In this document: positions 26,581 to 35,360 of the stretch, in pieces
How positions within the stretch are numbered: the stretch's first letter is position 1
Layout: every line of letters begins with the position of its first letter
Assembly: GCF_018837975.1 (NCBI RefSeq)
Contig: NZ_JAGSOY010000006.1
Coordinates: forward strand, 1-64,000
Direction of reading: 5' to 3'
Source of the DNA: Zooshikella harenae
Lineage (GTDB): Bacteria; Pseudomonadota; Gammaproteobacteria; Pseudomonadales; Zooshikellaceae
Length of the DNA stretch: 64,000 nucleotides
The notes under the pieces: generated by a model
What the model was told of the DNA's origin: nothing
What the model saw: only the letters and a program-made list of their open reading frames with translations
Database searches by the model: none
Position numbers and translations under genes: made by a program

Positions 26581-27168
26581 TTATTGAGGATACCAATACT
26601 TATACATGGCCAGCATGACTTTGCGGGGGTACCAGGTTTTTCCAAGGCTGCCATTATATCGGGCTAAAGCACGAACTAGATCGCCTTTTTCTTTTTTAAT
26701 ATAGTGACTTAAAATGGTACAGCCGTAGCGTAAATTGGTGGCTAAATCAATTAGGTTATCTTGAGGGCGACCTATTTCATTTTTCCAAAAAGGCATAACT
26801 TGCATTATACCTTGAGCGCCTACGGACGAAACAGCAAAGCGATTAAATAAGCTTTCTACATGAATAACAGAGAGAACGAGTTCTGGTTTTAAGCCAGCCC
26901 GGGTTGCTTCTTGGTGGACCATCTTTAACATGGCCAGTCGCTTATCTGGGGCTTTGACAAAGCGAGAAAGTCTGGAATTCATATCCACAAGCCATACTTC
27001 GGCATCATATTTATCATAAAAGCTGGAAGCGTTACTGACTGTTTCTTTGAGTAATGAGCGAATCTCTGGGTCCGCAGGCTGCTGTCGCCCAGCAAAACTT
27101 GATTGAATAAACAAGCAAAAAAAGCAAATAGCTAGACGCAAGACGTTTTTTAAGTCTAATTGAAACAT
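26581..27168 (-). CDS. Lytic transglycosylase, SLT domain
   Basis: This periplasmic enzyme cleaves peptidoglycan with 1,6-anhydro product formation. A signal peptide (LRLAICFFCLFIQSSFAG) is followed by an SLT/goose-lysozyme-like domain: LSVIHVESLFNRFAVSS holds the catalytic Glu, then GAQGIMQVMPFWKNEIG, LRYGCTILSHYIKKEKGD and LARYNGS. The frame starts at 27213; Met at 27168 (195 residues) places the signal peptide correctly. It lies between acyP and proS, as in Pseudomonas. Confidence 0.9.
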   Translation of the reverse strand: MFQLDLKNVLRLAICFFCLFIQSSFAGRQQPADPEIRSLLKETVSNASSFYDKYDAEVWLVDMNSRLSRFVKAPDKRLAMLKMVHQEATRAGLKPELVLSVIHVESLFNRFAVSSVGAQGIMQVMPFWKNEIGRPQDNLIDLATNLRYGCTILSHYIKKEKGDLVRALARYNGSLGKTWYPRKVMLAMYKYWYPQ

Positions 27169-27337
27169 TGCATAATCTTTAACTTGATCTGATTTAACGT
27201 GTGGTTGCTGCATAAGAATCAGATTATTACTAATGGGCCATCCTGCCAGGTTTAATATATGTACCTTACCTGTTGCATTGACTTTTAGAAAAGCAAAATC
27301 TCGTTAAGTAGCACGAGTAAGTGATGAAGTGCTTAAG

Positions 27338-27361
27338 TGAAGTGCCACACAGGGCACTTCA
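27338..27361. other. Hairpin downstream of proS
   Basis: TGAAGTGCC-ACACAG-GGCACTTCA is a perfect 9-bp stem, 29 bases beyond the proS stop on the proS strand. It lacks a T run, so it is either a weak terminator or an mRNA-stabilising hairpin. Confidence 0.45.
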
Positions 27362-27389
27362 TAGTGAATGCGACAGATAAACTATTTGA

Positions 27390-29120
27390 TTAAAGAGTAA
27401 TTTTTTCTTTGAAAAAATCTACTATTTCAGAGACTGGAACTGTTGTGGAGTTTTCAGCTGAGCGGTGTTTATATTCAATAACGTCTTCAGCTAATCCTCG
27501 TTCACCAATCACCAAACGGTGTGGAATGCCAATCAATTCCATTTCTGCAAACTTAACACCTGGACTGGTTTTACGGTCACGATCATCAAGTAAAACATCA
27601 AAGCCTGCTTCAGTAAGTTGTTGATAGACTTGCTCTGTTATTGTTTTAACTTGCTCTGATTTATCCATTTTTAGTGGAACGATACCAATTTGAAAAGGAG
27701 CAATGGCATCAGGCCAGATAATGCCATGTTCATCATTTTTTTGTTCAATAGCTGCGGCCGCGATGCGTGATACACCAATGCCATAGCAACCCATCAGCAT
27801 AGTGACAGACTTGCCTTTTTCATCTAGAACGGTTGCATTCAGCGCTTTACTGTATTTAGAGCCCAGCTGGAAAATATGCCCAACCTCGATACCGCGTTTG
27901 ATTACCAGCTCTCCCTGACCACATGGGCTTGGATCGCCTTCGACCACATTACGAATATCTGCAACCGTAGTATATTGGCAATCCCGCTGCCAGTTGGCGC
28001 CTGTGTAATGGTAGCCATCTTCGTTGGCACCACAGATAAAATCTGCTAAATGCGCTGCAGAATGATCCACAACAATAGGCGTAGATAAGCCAACAGGCCC
28101 TATAGAACCTGGCTGACAGTTGAGTTGTGCTTGTATTTCTGCATCTGAGGCAAAGGTCAGGGGTGTAGCTACAGAATGAATACTTTCTGCTTTGATCTCA
28201 TTAAGCTGGTGGTCGCCTCGGATGATAAGTGCCACAAGTGTGGTATTACCTTGCTCATCAGGTTGACCATGTACAACAAGTGTTTTAAGTGTTTGTTTAG
28301 GCTCAACGCTGAAAAAGGAGGCAATATCTGCGATTGTATGCTGGTTAGGTGTTGCTACTTTAGAGAGTTCAGCACTGGGAGCTGGACATTCTGTAGTATC
28401 TGGCAAGGCCACAGCTTTCTCAACATTAGCGGCGTACTGGCTGCTATTACTAAAAGCGATTGCATCTTCTCCAGACTCAGCCAAAACATGAAACTCATGT
28501 GATGTACTACCTCCAATGCTGCCACTATCAGCAACAACAGGTCGATAATTGAGACCTAAACGGTCAAAAATATTGCAGTAAGCAGTATGCATACGCTCAT
28601 AGGTTTGCTGCATGCTGTCTTCATCCAAATGAAATGAATACGCATCTTTCATGACAAACTCACGAGCGCGCATAATCCCAAAACGAGGGCGAATTTCGTC
28701 ACGGAATTTCGTTTGAATCTGGTAAAAATTTAAAGGTAATTGCTTGTAACTACTTAGCTCGTTACGGGCGATATCTGTAATGACTTCTTCATGGGTAGGC
28801 CCTACACAGAAGTCACGTTGATGGCGGTCTTTAATACGCAGTAGTTCAGGCCCATATTGCTCCCAGCGTTCTGACTCTTGCCATAGTTCTGCAGGTTGAA
28901 TAGCGGGCATTAACAGCTCGATGCCACCCGCATTATCCATTTCTTCGCGAACAATACGTTCTATTTTACGTAAGGTGCGTAATCCTAACGGTAACCATGT
29001 ATACAACCCTGAAGCCAGTTTTCGTATCATTCCTGCACGCAGCATCAGTTGATGGCTGATAACTACGGCATCAGTAGGCGTTTCCTTTAAGGTGGGAATA
29101 AAGAATTCAGTTGTGCGCAT
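27390..29120 (-). CDS. proS: Prolyl-tRNA synthetase
   Basis: ProRS charges tRNA-Pro. The 576-residue protein is the bacterial type: class II motif 1 region ([16 protein letters not shown]), motif 2 ([26 protein letters not shown]), a YbaK-like editing insertion (about 230-390, with [20 protein letters not shown]), motif 3 ([18 protein letters not shown]) and the anticodon-binding domain ([23 protein letters not shown]). It is divergent from the HIT gene. Confidence 0.97.
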   Translation of the reverse strand: MRTTEFFIPTLKETPTDAVVISHQLMLRAGMIRKLASGLYTWLPLGLRTLRKIERIVREEMDNAGGIELLMPAIQPAELWQESERWEQYGPELLRIKDRHQRDFCVGPTHEEVITDIARNELSSYKQLPLNFYQIQTKFRDEIRPRFGIMRAREFVMKDAYSFHLDEDSMQQTYERMHTAYCNIFDRLGLNYRPVVADSGSIGGSTSHEFHVLAESGEDAIAFSNSSQYAANVEKAVALPDTTECPAPSAELSKVATPNQHTIADIASFFSVEPKQTLKTLVVHGQPDEQGNTTLVALIIRGDHQLNEIKAESIHSVATPLTFASDAEIQAQLNCQPGSIGPVGLSTPIVVDHSAAHLADFICGANEDGYHYTGANWQRDCQYTTVADIRNVVEGDPSPCGQGELVIKRGIEVGHIFQLGSKYSKALNATVLDEKGKSVTMLMGCYGIGVSRIAAAAIEQKNDEHGIIWPDAIAPFQIGIVPLKMDKSEQVKTITEQVYQQLTEAGFDVLLDDRDRKTSPGVKFAEMELIGIPHRLVIGERGLAEDVIEYKHRSAENSTTVPVSEIVDFFKEKITL

Positions 29121-29248
29121 AGTTGGCTACCAGTTGTGTTCCAAAAACCGGGTATTTTACGGTGCATTGCTGCGGATTGCTATGATCACGTATTATCAAT
29201 ATCAGTGAATAGTATATTTTTACGGGATTGGTCAGAGGATAGCGTAAG

Positions 29249-29692
29249 ATGGAAGCAATGAAAGGTTTTACTCTTGCTAAACAGTTACAACGAGACACAG
29301 TAAAACTGGGGGATTTTTCATTATCATCGCTGTTATTAATGAATGATAAACGATACCCGTGGTTTATTTTAGTACCTCGTGTTCCTGGTATCGAAGAGGT
29401 TTACCAGCTTTCAGCCGATGAGCAGCAAAAGTTGTGGTGGGAAGTTAGCTATATTAGTGAAAAACTTAAGGATATTTTTGCAGCAGACAAAATGAACATT
29501 GCTATGCTGGGTAACAAGGTGCGCCAGCTACATATTCACATTATTGCTCGGCAGCAGTCGGATGATGCCTGGCCTGAGCCTGTGTGGGGTAAACTGCCTC
29601 CTATCGCTTATGCGCCTGAGGCCGTGGAAGCGCTCAAGGAGCGTTTACATACGGTGTTTACTACGTATTTAACTTACGCTGCAGAGCGTTAA
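29249..29692 (+). CDS. HIT family protein
   Basis: This histidine-triad hydrolase/transferase-like protein of 147 residues shows the phosphate-site motif in RQLHIHIIARQQSD (HxHxH-type with hydrophobic spacers). Upstream, MNDKRYPWFILVPRVPGIEEVYQL is typical of the subgroup found beside proS. The substrate is unknown, probably a nucleoside phosphoramidate or adenylate. It is followed ten bases later by slyX, so the two are likely co-transcribed. Confidence 0.9.
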   Translation: MEAMKGFTLAKQLQRDTVKLGDFSLSSLLLMNDKRYPWFILVPRVPGIEEVYQLSADEQQKLWWEVSYISEKLKDIFAADKMNIAMLGNKVRQLHIHIIARQQSDDAWPEPVWGKLPPIAYAPEAVEALKERLHTVFTTYLTYAAER

Positions 29693-29702
29693 AGGAAGTT
29701 CG

Positions 29703-29903
29703 ATGGATCAGATGCTTGTTGATTTACAGACACAAATGGCTTTTCAAGAAGATTTGTTGCAGGCTTTAAATAAAGTGGTTGCAGAACAGCAGAAGTCAAT
29801 TGATGTATTACAACGAGAAGTGGATTACCTTAAGGATCAGTTACAAACATTGCCTGAGTTAATTCAAGCATCACAGCAGGCTGAGAAGCCTCCACACTAT
29901 TAA
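29703..29903 (+). CDS. slyX: SlyX family protein
   Basis: This 66-residue cytosolic coiled-coil protein of unknown function has a heptad pattern through LQTQMAFQEDLLQALNKVVAEQQ and the C-terminal PPHY typical of SlyX. AAGGAAG precedes the ATG at good distance. It lies ten bases downstream of the HIT gene. Confidence 0.9.
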   Translation: MDQMLVDLQTQMAFQEDLLQALNKVVAEQQKSIDVLQREVDYLKDQLQTLPELIQASQQAEKPPHY

Positions 29904-29983
29904 TCCATACCCTTTGCTGTGACTACAACATTAGTTGGGTTGTTAATTCCAAAAGGTGTTATGAGTTAAGTAGGAAAGTAAAA

Positions 29984-30023
29984 CGCTATCTGCATAACAG
30001 CTCCTTAAGCTGTGCAGATAGCG
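29984..30023. other. Long hairpin downstream of slyX
   Basis: CGCTATCTGCA-TAA-CAGCT-CCTTA-AGCTG-TGCAGATAGCG folds into a 16-bp stem with a three-base bulge. It has no T run on the plus strand and only TTTT on the minus strand, so it is an atypical terminator or a structured RNA. Confidence 0.6.
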
Positions 30024-30132
30024 ATCTCACCATTAACAAAGTAGAAACACTAACGTTATTCAGTTCATCTTTTTTATTGTTTATCTAATTTATTTTTCGG
30101 GTTTATCTGGGGTGTATCACTGATTACTCACC

Positions 30133-30798
30133 TTATTGGTCGTTGTTATTTTGAGATGGCGGTGATGTATCTTCGTCATATTCTAGGTGAAACATATCAG
30201 GTGGAATACTCACAACATCCTCTGCCTGCAGACCTTTATCACGAGCAGTGACAAGAAACTCAACCTGTTGGCCTTCTGCTAATGTACGGTGTCCTTGGCC
30301 TCGTATTGCCTTAAAGTGAACAAACACATCATCACCGCGAGCACGAGAAATAAATCCAAATCCTTTACTAACATTAAACCATTTAACAGTACCTGTTTCT
30401 CGTGCTGCAGTATCCCAAACAATGTTGGCATGCAGTCGAAAGTTATACCAGTGAGCACAGGCTGAAAATACGACCCCAAATAACATCAGCCAGATTATAT
30501 GAAGAGTTTGAAAAATAGAGGACGCTGTAAGTGTGGCAATTATACTGCCTAACAGGCTGATAAGTAGCAGAACTGAGCCAAGCAGTTGAAGCCACCATAG
30601 GCGTTGTGATAGTGGTAAGCTGAATAAGCTACCAACCAGCAGGTTAATGAGTGAAAGACTTAGCATATTCAAGGCTTCTGTTGAGGGAAGGGACATATGT
30701 GCCTCAGGGAAAAAAATAGGCACACTCACTAGCGTTAATAAAAAGGCTAATAGCCCAAGATAACAATGTACGATACGGAGTAATTTGGCTAATTTCAT
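30133..30798 (-). CDS. Membrane protein with C-terminal cold-shock domain
   Basis: This is a fusion protein of 221 residues. The N-terminal half has four hydrophobic helices (about 10-30, 43-60, 70-90, 97-115). After a short basic linker comes a complete cold-shock domain (about 137-205) with RNP1 KGFGFI and RNP2 DVFVHF, beginning [11 protein letters not shown] Gln/Asn/Asp tail ends the protein. The nucleic-acid-binding part should face the cytosol. A similar membrane cold-shock protein lies near aspS in Pseudomonas as I recall. A role in membrane-associated mRNA handling is inference. Confidence 0.9.
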   Translation of the reverse strand: MKLAKLLRIVHCYLGLLAFLLTLVSVPIFFPEAHMSLPSTEALNMLSLSLINLLVGSLFSLPLSQRLWWLQLLGSVLLLISLLGSIIATLTASSIFQTLHIIWLMLFGVVFSACAHWYNFRLHANIVWDTAARETGTVKWFNVSKGFGFISRARGDDVFVHFKAIRGQGHRTLAEGQQVEFLVTARDKGLQAEDVVSIPPDMFHLEYDEDTSPPSQNNNDQ

Positions 30799-31500
30799 AT
30801 TGTTTAAATTTAGTTTTAGTGATGATTAAAAAAAGTTAAGTAATGGCTTATTCATTGAGTAAAGTGGATTAACCAGAAAAGCGATTGAAAGCCATCAACA
30901 GTACATAAAGCAAGCGTTATATTTACACTGCTGCCATAAGTGAAAGCACTATGCTTTACTTCCTAAGTGTAGTCTAAGACATTGAATTTGTAGGAAGATT
31001 CTCAGCTTACCTATAAAACCATTCAGGCTAAATCTGTTGTTTATGTAAAAAACAAAAGAAAATGCTGTTTTTCAGCATAAAATGCGTGCGTCCTGGAAAG
31101 ACTTGTATTATAGTTTCCTGCTAAGATGGTAAGCTTTTTAGGCTACAATCTAAGAGATTTTGTGTGCGCTAAGTACTTTTGCGTATACAGGTTTTTTACC
31201 AAATTGTATTGGGTAACAAATTAGCTCAATCGTTTGGTTTTGCTTACTTCCCAAGTACACTGCACTTTCAGTCGTACTTAACGACAGTCGTTATCTATAC
31301 CCATTGTTAAGACAAAGCGAACTTTATAGATTATTTTGTTTCAAACAATAGTTGATTTCTTATCAAGGATAACTGACTGAAATCTTAAGTGTTTCCATTG
31401 CCATACTCTTTATTTGGGATGAAACTCATTAAGAGAGTGTTAAGCCTGGGAGCATGGTTCGTTTAGTTAAAATATGTTTTAGTGTTGGAGTTAAATAGCA
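30799..31500. other. Intergenic region upstream of HU-like gene
   Basis: This 702-base divergent gap has no gene that I recognise. It contains a hairpin ATGCTG-TTTTT-CAGCAT (31062-31078) followed on the minus strand by a T-rich tract, so it could terminate a minus-strand small transcript. Upstream of the HU-like gene, TTGGAG lies ten bases before the ATG. The length of the gap suggests an extended regulatory region or an unrecognised small RNA. Confidence 0.45.
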
Positions 31501-31845
31501 ATGGCACAAGCAAAACGCAAAGCACCTGCTGCTATTAAAGAAAAATACAATAAAACTCAGTTACTGAATGAGTTGGCTGAGACTACTGGTTTAGCCAAAA
31601 AAGATGTACAGAATGTGTTGGATGAGCTTGCAAACGTAATTGAGCGACATGTCAAAAAGCGTGCTTGCGGTGAGTTTACACTGCCTGGACTCCTTAAAAT
31701 TACTACTAAGAAAAAGCCTGCTGTTAAAGCACGTAAAGGGGTGAATCCTTTTACAGGTGAAGAAATGATGTTTAAAGCTAAGCCTGCTTCAATGCAAGTA
31801 AAAGTACGAGCATTGAAAAAACTGAAAGATATGGCTGAAAGCTAA
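31501..31845 (+). CDS. HU/IHF family DNA-binding protein, variant
   Basis: This nucleoid-associated protein of 114 residues is longer than classical HU (90). A basic N-terminal extension (MAQAKRKAPAAIKEKYN) precedes the HU fold: KTQLLNELAETTGLAKKDVQNVLDEL forms the helical dimer part, and GLLKITTKKKPAVKARKGVNPFTGEEMMFKAKP forms the DNA-binding arm with the Asn-Pro tip. The arm wording ARKGVNPFTGE is typical of the divergent group rather than of hupA/hupB. It is monocistronic, with a terminator downstream. Confidence 0.88.
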   Translation: MAQAKRKAPAAIKEKYNKTQLLNELAETTGLAKKDVQNVLDELANVIERHVKKRACGEFTLPGLLKITTKKKPAVKARKGVNPFTGEEMMFKAKPASMQVKVRALKKLKDMAES

Positions 31846-31854
31846 CCTGTATTT

Positions 31855-31921
31855 AAGGTGCTGACCGGCACCTTATTGATAGTGGGTACTGAGATGCATC
31901 AGTTAGCTGGTGCATTTTTTC
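31855..31921 (+). terminator. Tandem hairpins and terminator after HU-like gene
   Basis: A first hairpin AAGGTGC-TGACCG-GCACCTT (31855-31874) is followed by ATGCATCAG-TTAG-CTGGTGCAT (31894-31915) and a T6 run. The second is a good intrinsic terminator. Confidence 0.8.
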
Positions 31922-31974
31922 TGTCTAATAAAGGACTTAGCATAATTTCATTTTAAGCATTAAAAAAGTAGTCA

Positions 31975-33306
31975 TCATATTAATGGTAAGGTGTAATTAA
32001 CAATAATACGAAATTCATCAAGCGCACCACCATTACCCATTCCTCGGTGCGAGCGATAGGTGGCATGCCGAACTCGAATGTCCATGCCTTTTAGCTGTCC
32101 ACTGGGCACTTTATACCTTAGCTCAAGATCTCGTTCCCATTCGGTATACTCTTCATTTGTACTGCTATCAAAGGTCTTTGCATCATTGGCATAGCCATAA
32201 CGAATGAGTCCTGTTAGACCGGGAAAGCCAATTCCTGAAAAGTCATAATCAAAACGAGTTTGCCAAGAGGTTTCATCTTCAAAGTTAAAGTCAGAGTATT
32301 GGATACTGTTGAACCACCAGGGATCACCTTCAGCAAAATAATCAAAACCACTATCGCCTGTCAGGTTTTGAGATATGACTGTAAACTTTGAGTAATCACC
32401 TAGTCTAAAGGCTAAACTAAAGCTAAATAAATCATTATCAATGCCTACTGAACCAGGATTATCATCATTAAAATTCCCAGTGTCTTTTTGTCTTTCCCAT
32501 AGGCCTGCCAAATCTATTTTTAGCCAATCATTCAATGGGAAGCTATAGCTTGCTTCCAAATGATAGGCATTATAAGCATCCTTAGCGGTTAGTGCCTGAG
32601 CCGCTAAATAAAGACCACTTTCGTAGGTATAATCCATACTCAAAGTGTATGCGTGTTCAATTTTATCTCGGCTAATGGCAAATCCGTATTCATAATGGAT
32701 ATCATCAAAACCACTATCGTCTTTATCTTTTGCTTCGTATATACCCAGTAAATTTATGTTAAAGCGGTCAACTGGCTGGCTATGAATATGAACTGCAGAG
32801 AAAGCAGACGGTTGTGTACGACTATCTGAGTTCATCGCCAGTGGGGTTTCAAATGTTTGGCGACCCGCTTTAACTGTTGTATTCCAGAAATTCTCCAGAT
32901 TAAATTTGATGAGTGCTACGCCTAATGATGAGTAGCTTACTTGATCTCCATCCTCTTGTGTAATTGTTAAATTATTTTTTCCTGTCCCTTTGCCACCATC
33001 TAATTTAAGGGTATTCCAAATAGAAAGATCACCGCCAATCAGTTTATGCCAGTATGGAGACTGATAGTCAAAAAGAAATGATTGGGTCCAGGCTTTGCGC
33101 TTACCATCTCTATTGCCTGCTCTTGCATCGCCATTTTCATGACGATAATCCCGGTTGAAATAGTAATTTCTGAGTGTTAAATCAAATTTAGGTGCAGCGT
33201 TGTTTGCAAGGGTTGTGTTACTGAAAATGCTTAACGTGGTAAAAATCGAAGTGTAAAGTATCAGCGTTGATGAAGCATTTTTTAATGAGGCTTGTGATAG
33301 CTGCAT
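31975..33306 (-). CDS. OprD family outer-membrane porin (1)
   Basis: This is a beta-barrel porin for small substrates of the OprD/OccD-OccK type. The 443-residue precursor has a signal region (LILYTSIFTTLSIFSNTTLA). The OprD opening follows (KFDLTLRNYYFNRDYRHEN), then AWTQSFLFDYQSPYW, KAGRQTFETPLAMNSDSRTQPSAF and a C-terminal strand ending in NYTLPLI. It is more divergent from the next two porins than they are from one another, and closest in style to Pseudomonas OprD with the RTQP-type motif. The substrate is unknown. Confidence 0.88.
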   Translation of the reverse strand: MQLSQASLKNASSTLILYTSIFTTLSIFSNTTLANNAAPKFDLTLRNYYFNRDYRHENGDARAGNRDGKRKAWTQSFLFDYQSPYWHKLIGGDLSIWNTLKLDGGKGTGKNNLTITQEDGDQVSYSSLGVALIKFNLENFWNTTVKAGRQTFETPLAMNSDSRTQPSAFSAVHIHSQPVDRFNINLLGIYEAKDKDDSGFDDIHYEYGFAISRDKIEHAYTLSMDYTYESGLYLAAQALTAKDAYNAYHLEASYSFPLNDWLKIDLAGLWERQKDTGNFNDDNPGSVGIDNDLFSFSLAFRLGDYSKFTVISQNLTGDSGFDYFAEGDPWWFNSIQYSDFNFEDETSWQTRFDYDFSGIGFPGLTGLIRYGYANDAKTFDSSTNEEYTEWERDLELRYKVPSGQLKGMDIRVRHATYRSHRGMGNGGALDEFRIIVNYTLPLI

Positions 33307-33690
33307 AAACAGCTCCTTATGTTTATCAATGTATTTTCCCTTTTATAAACTCAATAACATCCTTCGCTATGAATATAATGAGGAGCAAGGTTATTGTTTG
33401 CAGATCTCTATGAAATATAAATTAAAAAATTATTTACAATACATAAATATACGTTACTTGTTGTAAACTCATAAAAAGGATAGGGTGCATACGTAAGGTG
33501 ATTGGCACAATTTAGCTTTAATGATTCTTTTAATATTTGAATTATTTTTCTATGAGTCCCTCTTTCTTAGGCTTTTTTACTAAATAAAAGGTATATTTAG
33601 TAGTTTGGTTTATTATAAAGGTCTCTCTCGGTTTAAAAAAAACGCTGCAGATGCAGCGTTTTAAGGGGATATACTATTTATTAAGTGGTA
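33307..33690. other. Intergenic region between porins 1 and 2
   Basis: AT-rich, holding the promoter of porin 1 on the minus strand and the terminator of porin 2. No ORF was seen. Confidence 0.45.
33634..33662 (-). terminator. Terminator after porin 2
   Basis: AACGCTGCAGATGCAGCGTT with an A8 run on its left (T8 on the minus strand) ends the porin 2 transcript. It closely resembles the porin 3 terminator. Confidence 0.85.
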
Positions 33691-34980
33691 TTAAAATAGG
33701 GCTATATCATATCTGATTTTGATACGGTTAGTGTCCTCGTCTCCACCTACAGGGTTATCCACACGGAAGTGTTGCCACTCAACAGATAAGTCTTTCATGG
33801 GACCACTTTGTACTGTGTAAGTAATATAATGTCCCCATTCATGAGCATTATCATCACTTGATGTCGCATTAGCTCCAGCGGCAAGCGAAGCATCATCTAT
33901 ATCGGTACCATAAACATAATATGTATTTGCAACTAGGCCGGGATAACCAATGTTGGCAAAGTCGTAACCAATATCTACAATCCAGGCACGCTCATCTTCA
34001 CGGTTGTAGCCTTGCCATTGGTCAAGCGTTGAATTGTAAACACCATCCTGTTGGTAGTTAGCATGCCACTCTCCATCCCAGTTACCGTCTGAGGTTTTGT
34101 TATAACCCAGTCTCACATAGAAATCATTAACAGTAACTGTGCCAGACAGGTTCCAGTAGGTGCTTTCAAACCCTTGGGTCGCATAACCATTACCATCTTC
34201 TTCTGCATCAGCCCAGCGGCCATCTACTAGCAGGGTGATTCCGCTACCCAAATCAAAGGTATAATCAAATTTGAGGAACTGTTTCTCAAGGTAATCTTCA
34301 GAGTTACCCCACTCAGCATAAAGGCCAAGTCCATTATCAAACTTATAGGCAGCACCAAAGATATAGAGGTGGTCGATTTCATCACCCATGGCATCTTGAA
34401 AACCTTCAGCAAAAAAGCTGTTATTACGTGAGTGTATTTGAGTCCAGCGAGCACCATATACTTTCAGGCTCTCAATATTGCCTTCAATGTAGGTACCATA
34501 GGAAGTGGCTTCTAAAATACGTGAGCCAGATGGGCAATATAACTCAGTACAGGTACGCTGTAGGCCAAATCTTATATTGGCATTCATTTTATCATCGCCA
34601 AATTTAGCTTTTAAATTAGCGATATTGGTGCCAGCAATGTCGTTAGCATCTGCTGTGCTGCTACCATCTTGAGGTAAGTTTGTGACACTATAGCCAGTAC
34701 GATTTGCAGGGTTATCGAGTTTAACTGCAGTACCCGCGCCATAATCAAAGCCTATCATGTCCCATAAGTAGCCTGATGAATAGCTAAACTGTAAGCCATG
34801 CACCCATTCTTTACGGTCAAAGGCATTACCGTTTACGCCATTTTCATTGAAGTAGTAATTCCTTATACCCAAAGTAGCGCTACTGTCGTCTATAAAACCA
34901 GTGGCTTGAGAAGTTGTTGGAACAAGAGCACTTGCGGCAAGAATTGCTGCACTTAGTGAGGTTAGTTTAAATGTTCTCAT
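33691..34980 (-). CDS. OprD family outer-membrane porin (2)
   Basis: This 429-residue porin precursor has a signal peptide (LTSLSAAILAASALVPTTSQA), then GFIDDSSATLGIRNYYFNENGVNGNAFDRKEWVHGLQFSY. The mature barrel shares long blocks with porin 3: LPQDGSSTADANDIAGTN, FGLQRTCTELYCPSGSRI, VYGARWTQIHSR, FDNGLGLYAEWG, LDQWQGYNREDERAWIV. A Cys pair in QRTCTELYC is a shared peculiarity. The frame opens at 35001; Met at 34980 has AGGAGTAGG upstream and begins MRTFKLTS, aligned with porin 3. The substrate is not predictable. Confidence 0.88.
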   Translation of the reverse strand: MRTFKLTSLSAAILAASALVPTTSQATGFIDDSSATLGIRNYYFNENGVNGNAFDRKEWVHGLQFSYSSGYLWDMIGFDYGAGTAVKLDNPANRTGYSVTNLPQDGSSTADANDIAGTNIANLKAKFGDDKMNANIRFGLQRTCTELYCPSGSRILEATSYGTYIEGNIESLKVYGARWTQIHSRNNSFFAEGFQDAMGDEIDHLYIFGAAYKFDNGLGLYAEWGNSEDYLEKQFLKFDYTFDLGSGITLLVDGRWADAEEDGNGYATQGFESTYWNLSGTVTVNDFYVRLGYNKTSDGNWDGEWHANYQQDGVYNSTLDQWQGYNREDERAWIVDIGYDFANIGYPGLVANTYYVYGTDIDDASLAAGANATSSDDNAHEWGHYITYTVQSGPMKDLSVEWQHFRVDNPVGGDEDTNRIKIRYDIALF

Positions 34981-35001
34981 TTGTGACCTACTCCTAGTCA
35001 T

Positions 35002-35360
35002 ATTGTGTTTATTGTGTGTGATTTAGCGTTAAGTCCTGAATCACTGGTTAAGTGTAGGGGGTATTACGGAAACCAAAGCCAAAGCTGCCTTAGTGCCACA
35101 GACTAAGAATAGCCATGTGAACTCCTTACACGTATTACTTGGTGTAATGTCACTGAAACGCAGAAGAGGCCCCGATAAAGCCGTGGAAAAGTTTTTTTCA
35201 TACACAAGTCCATGTGTGTTTTTTTTGTTCCATTACCTTTCCTAGTATGGATCTTCCATGAGATTTTGCTAACAAATATAGACGGGATTTATTACAAGAA
35301 TAAAAAAACGCCGCAGATGCGGCGTTTTTTTAGCAAGAAAAGTATGAACTTTTCGGGAGA
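35002..35360. other. Intergenic region between porins 2 and 3
   Basis: Contains the porin 2 promoter region (minus strand) and the porin 3 terminator. No gene or other repeat was seen. Confidence 0.45.
35303..35331 (-). terminator. Terminator after porin 3
   Basis: AAAAAACGCCGC-AGAT-GCGGCGTTTTTTT: a GC-rich stem with poly-A and poly-T flanks, 30 bases beyond the porin 3 stop on the minus strand. Confidence 0.92.

Noticed and set aside
28176-28502. 108-codon plus-strand frame inside proS
   Set aside because: Shadow of the prolyl-tRNA synthetase gene; Cys-rich composition is random and no start signal is present.
31062-31078. Hairpin upstream of the HU-like gene as a terminator of a known gene
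   Set aside because: It points along the minus strand where no gene ends, so it is only mentioned in the gap description.
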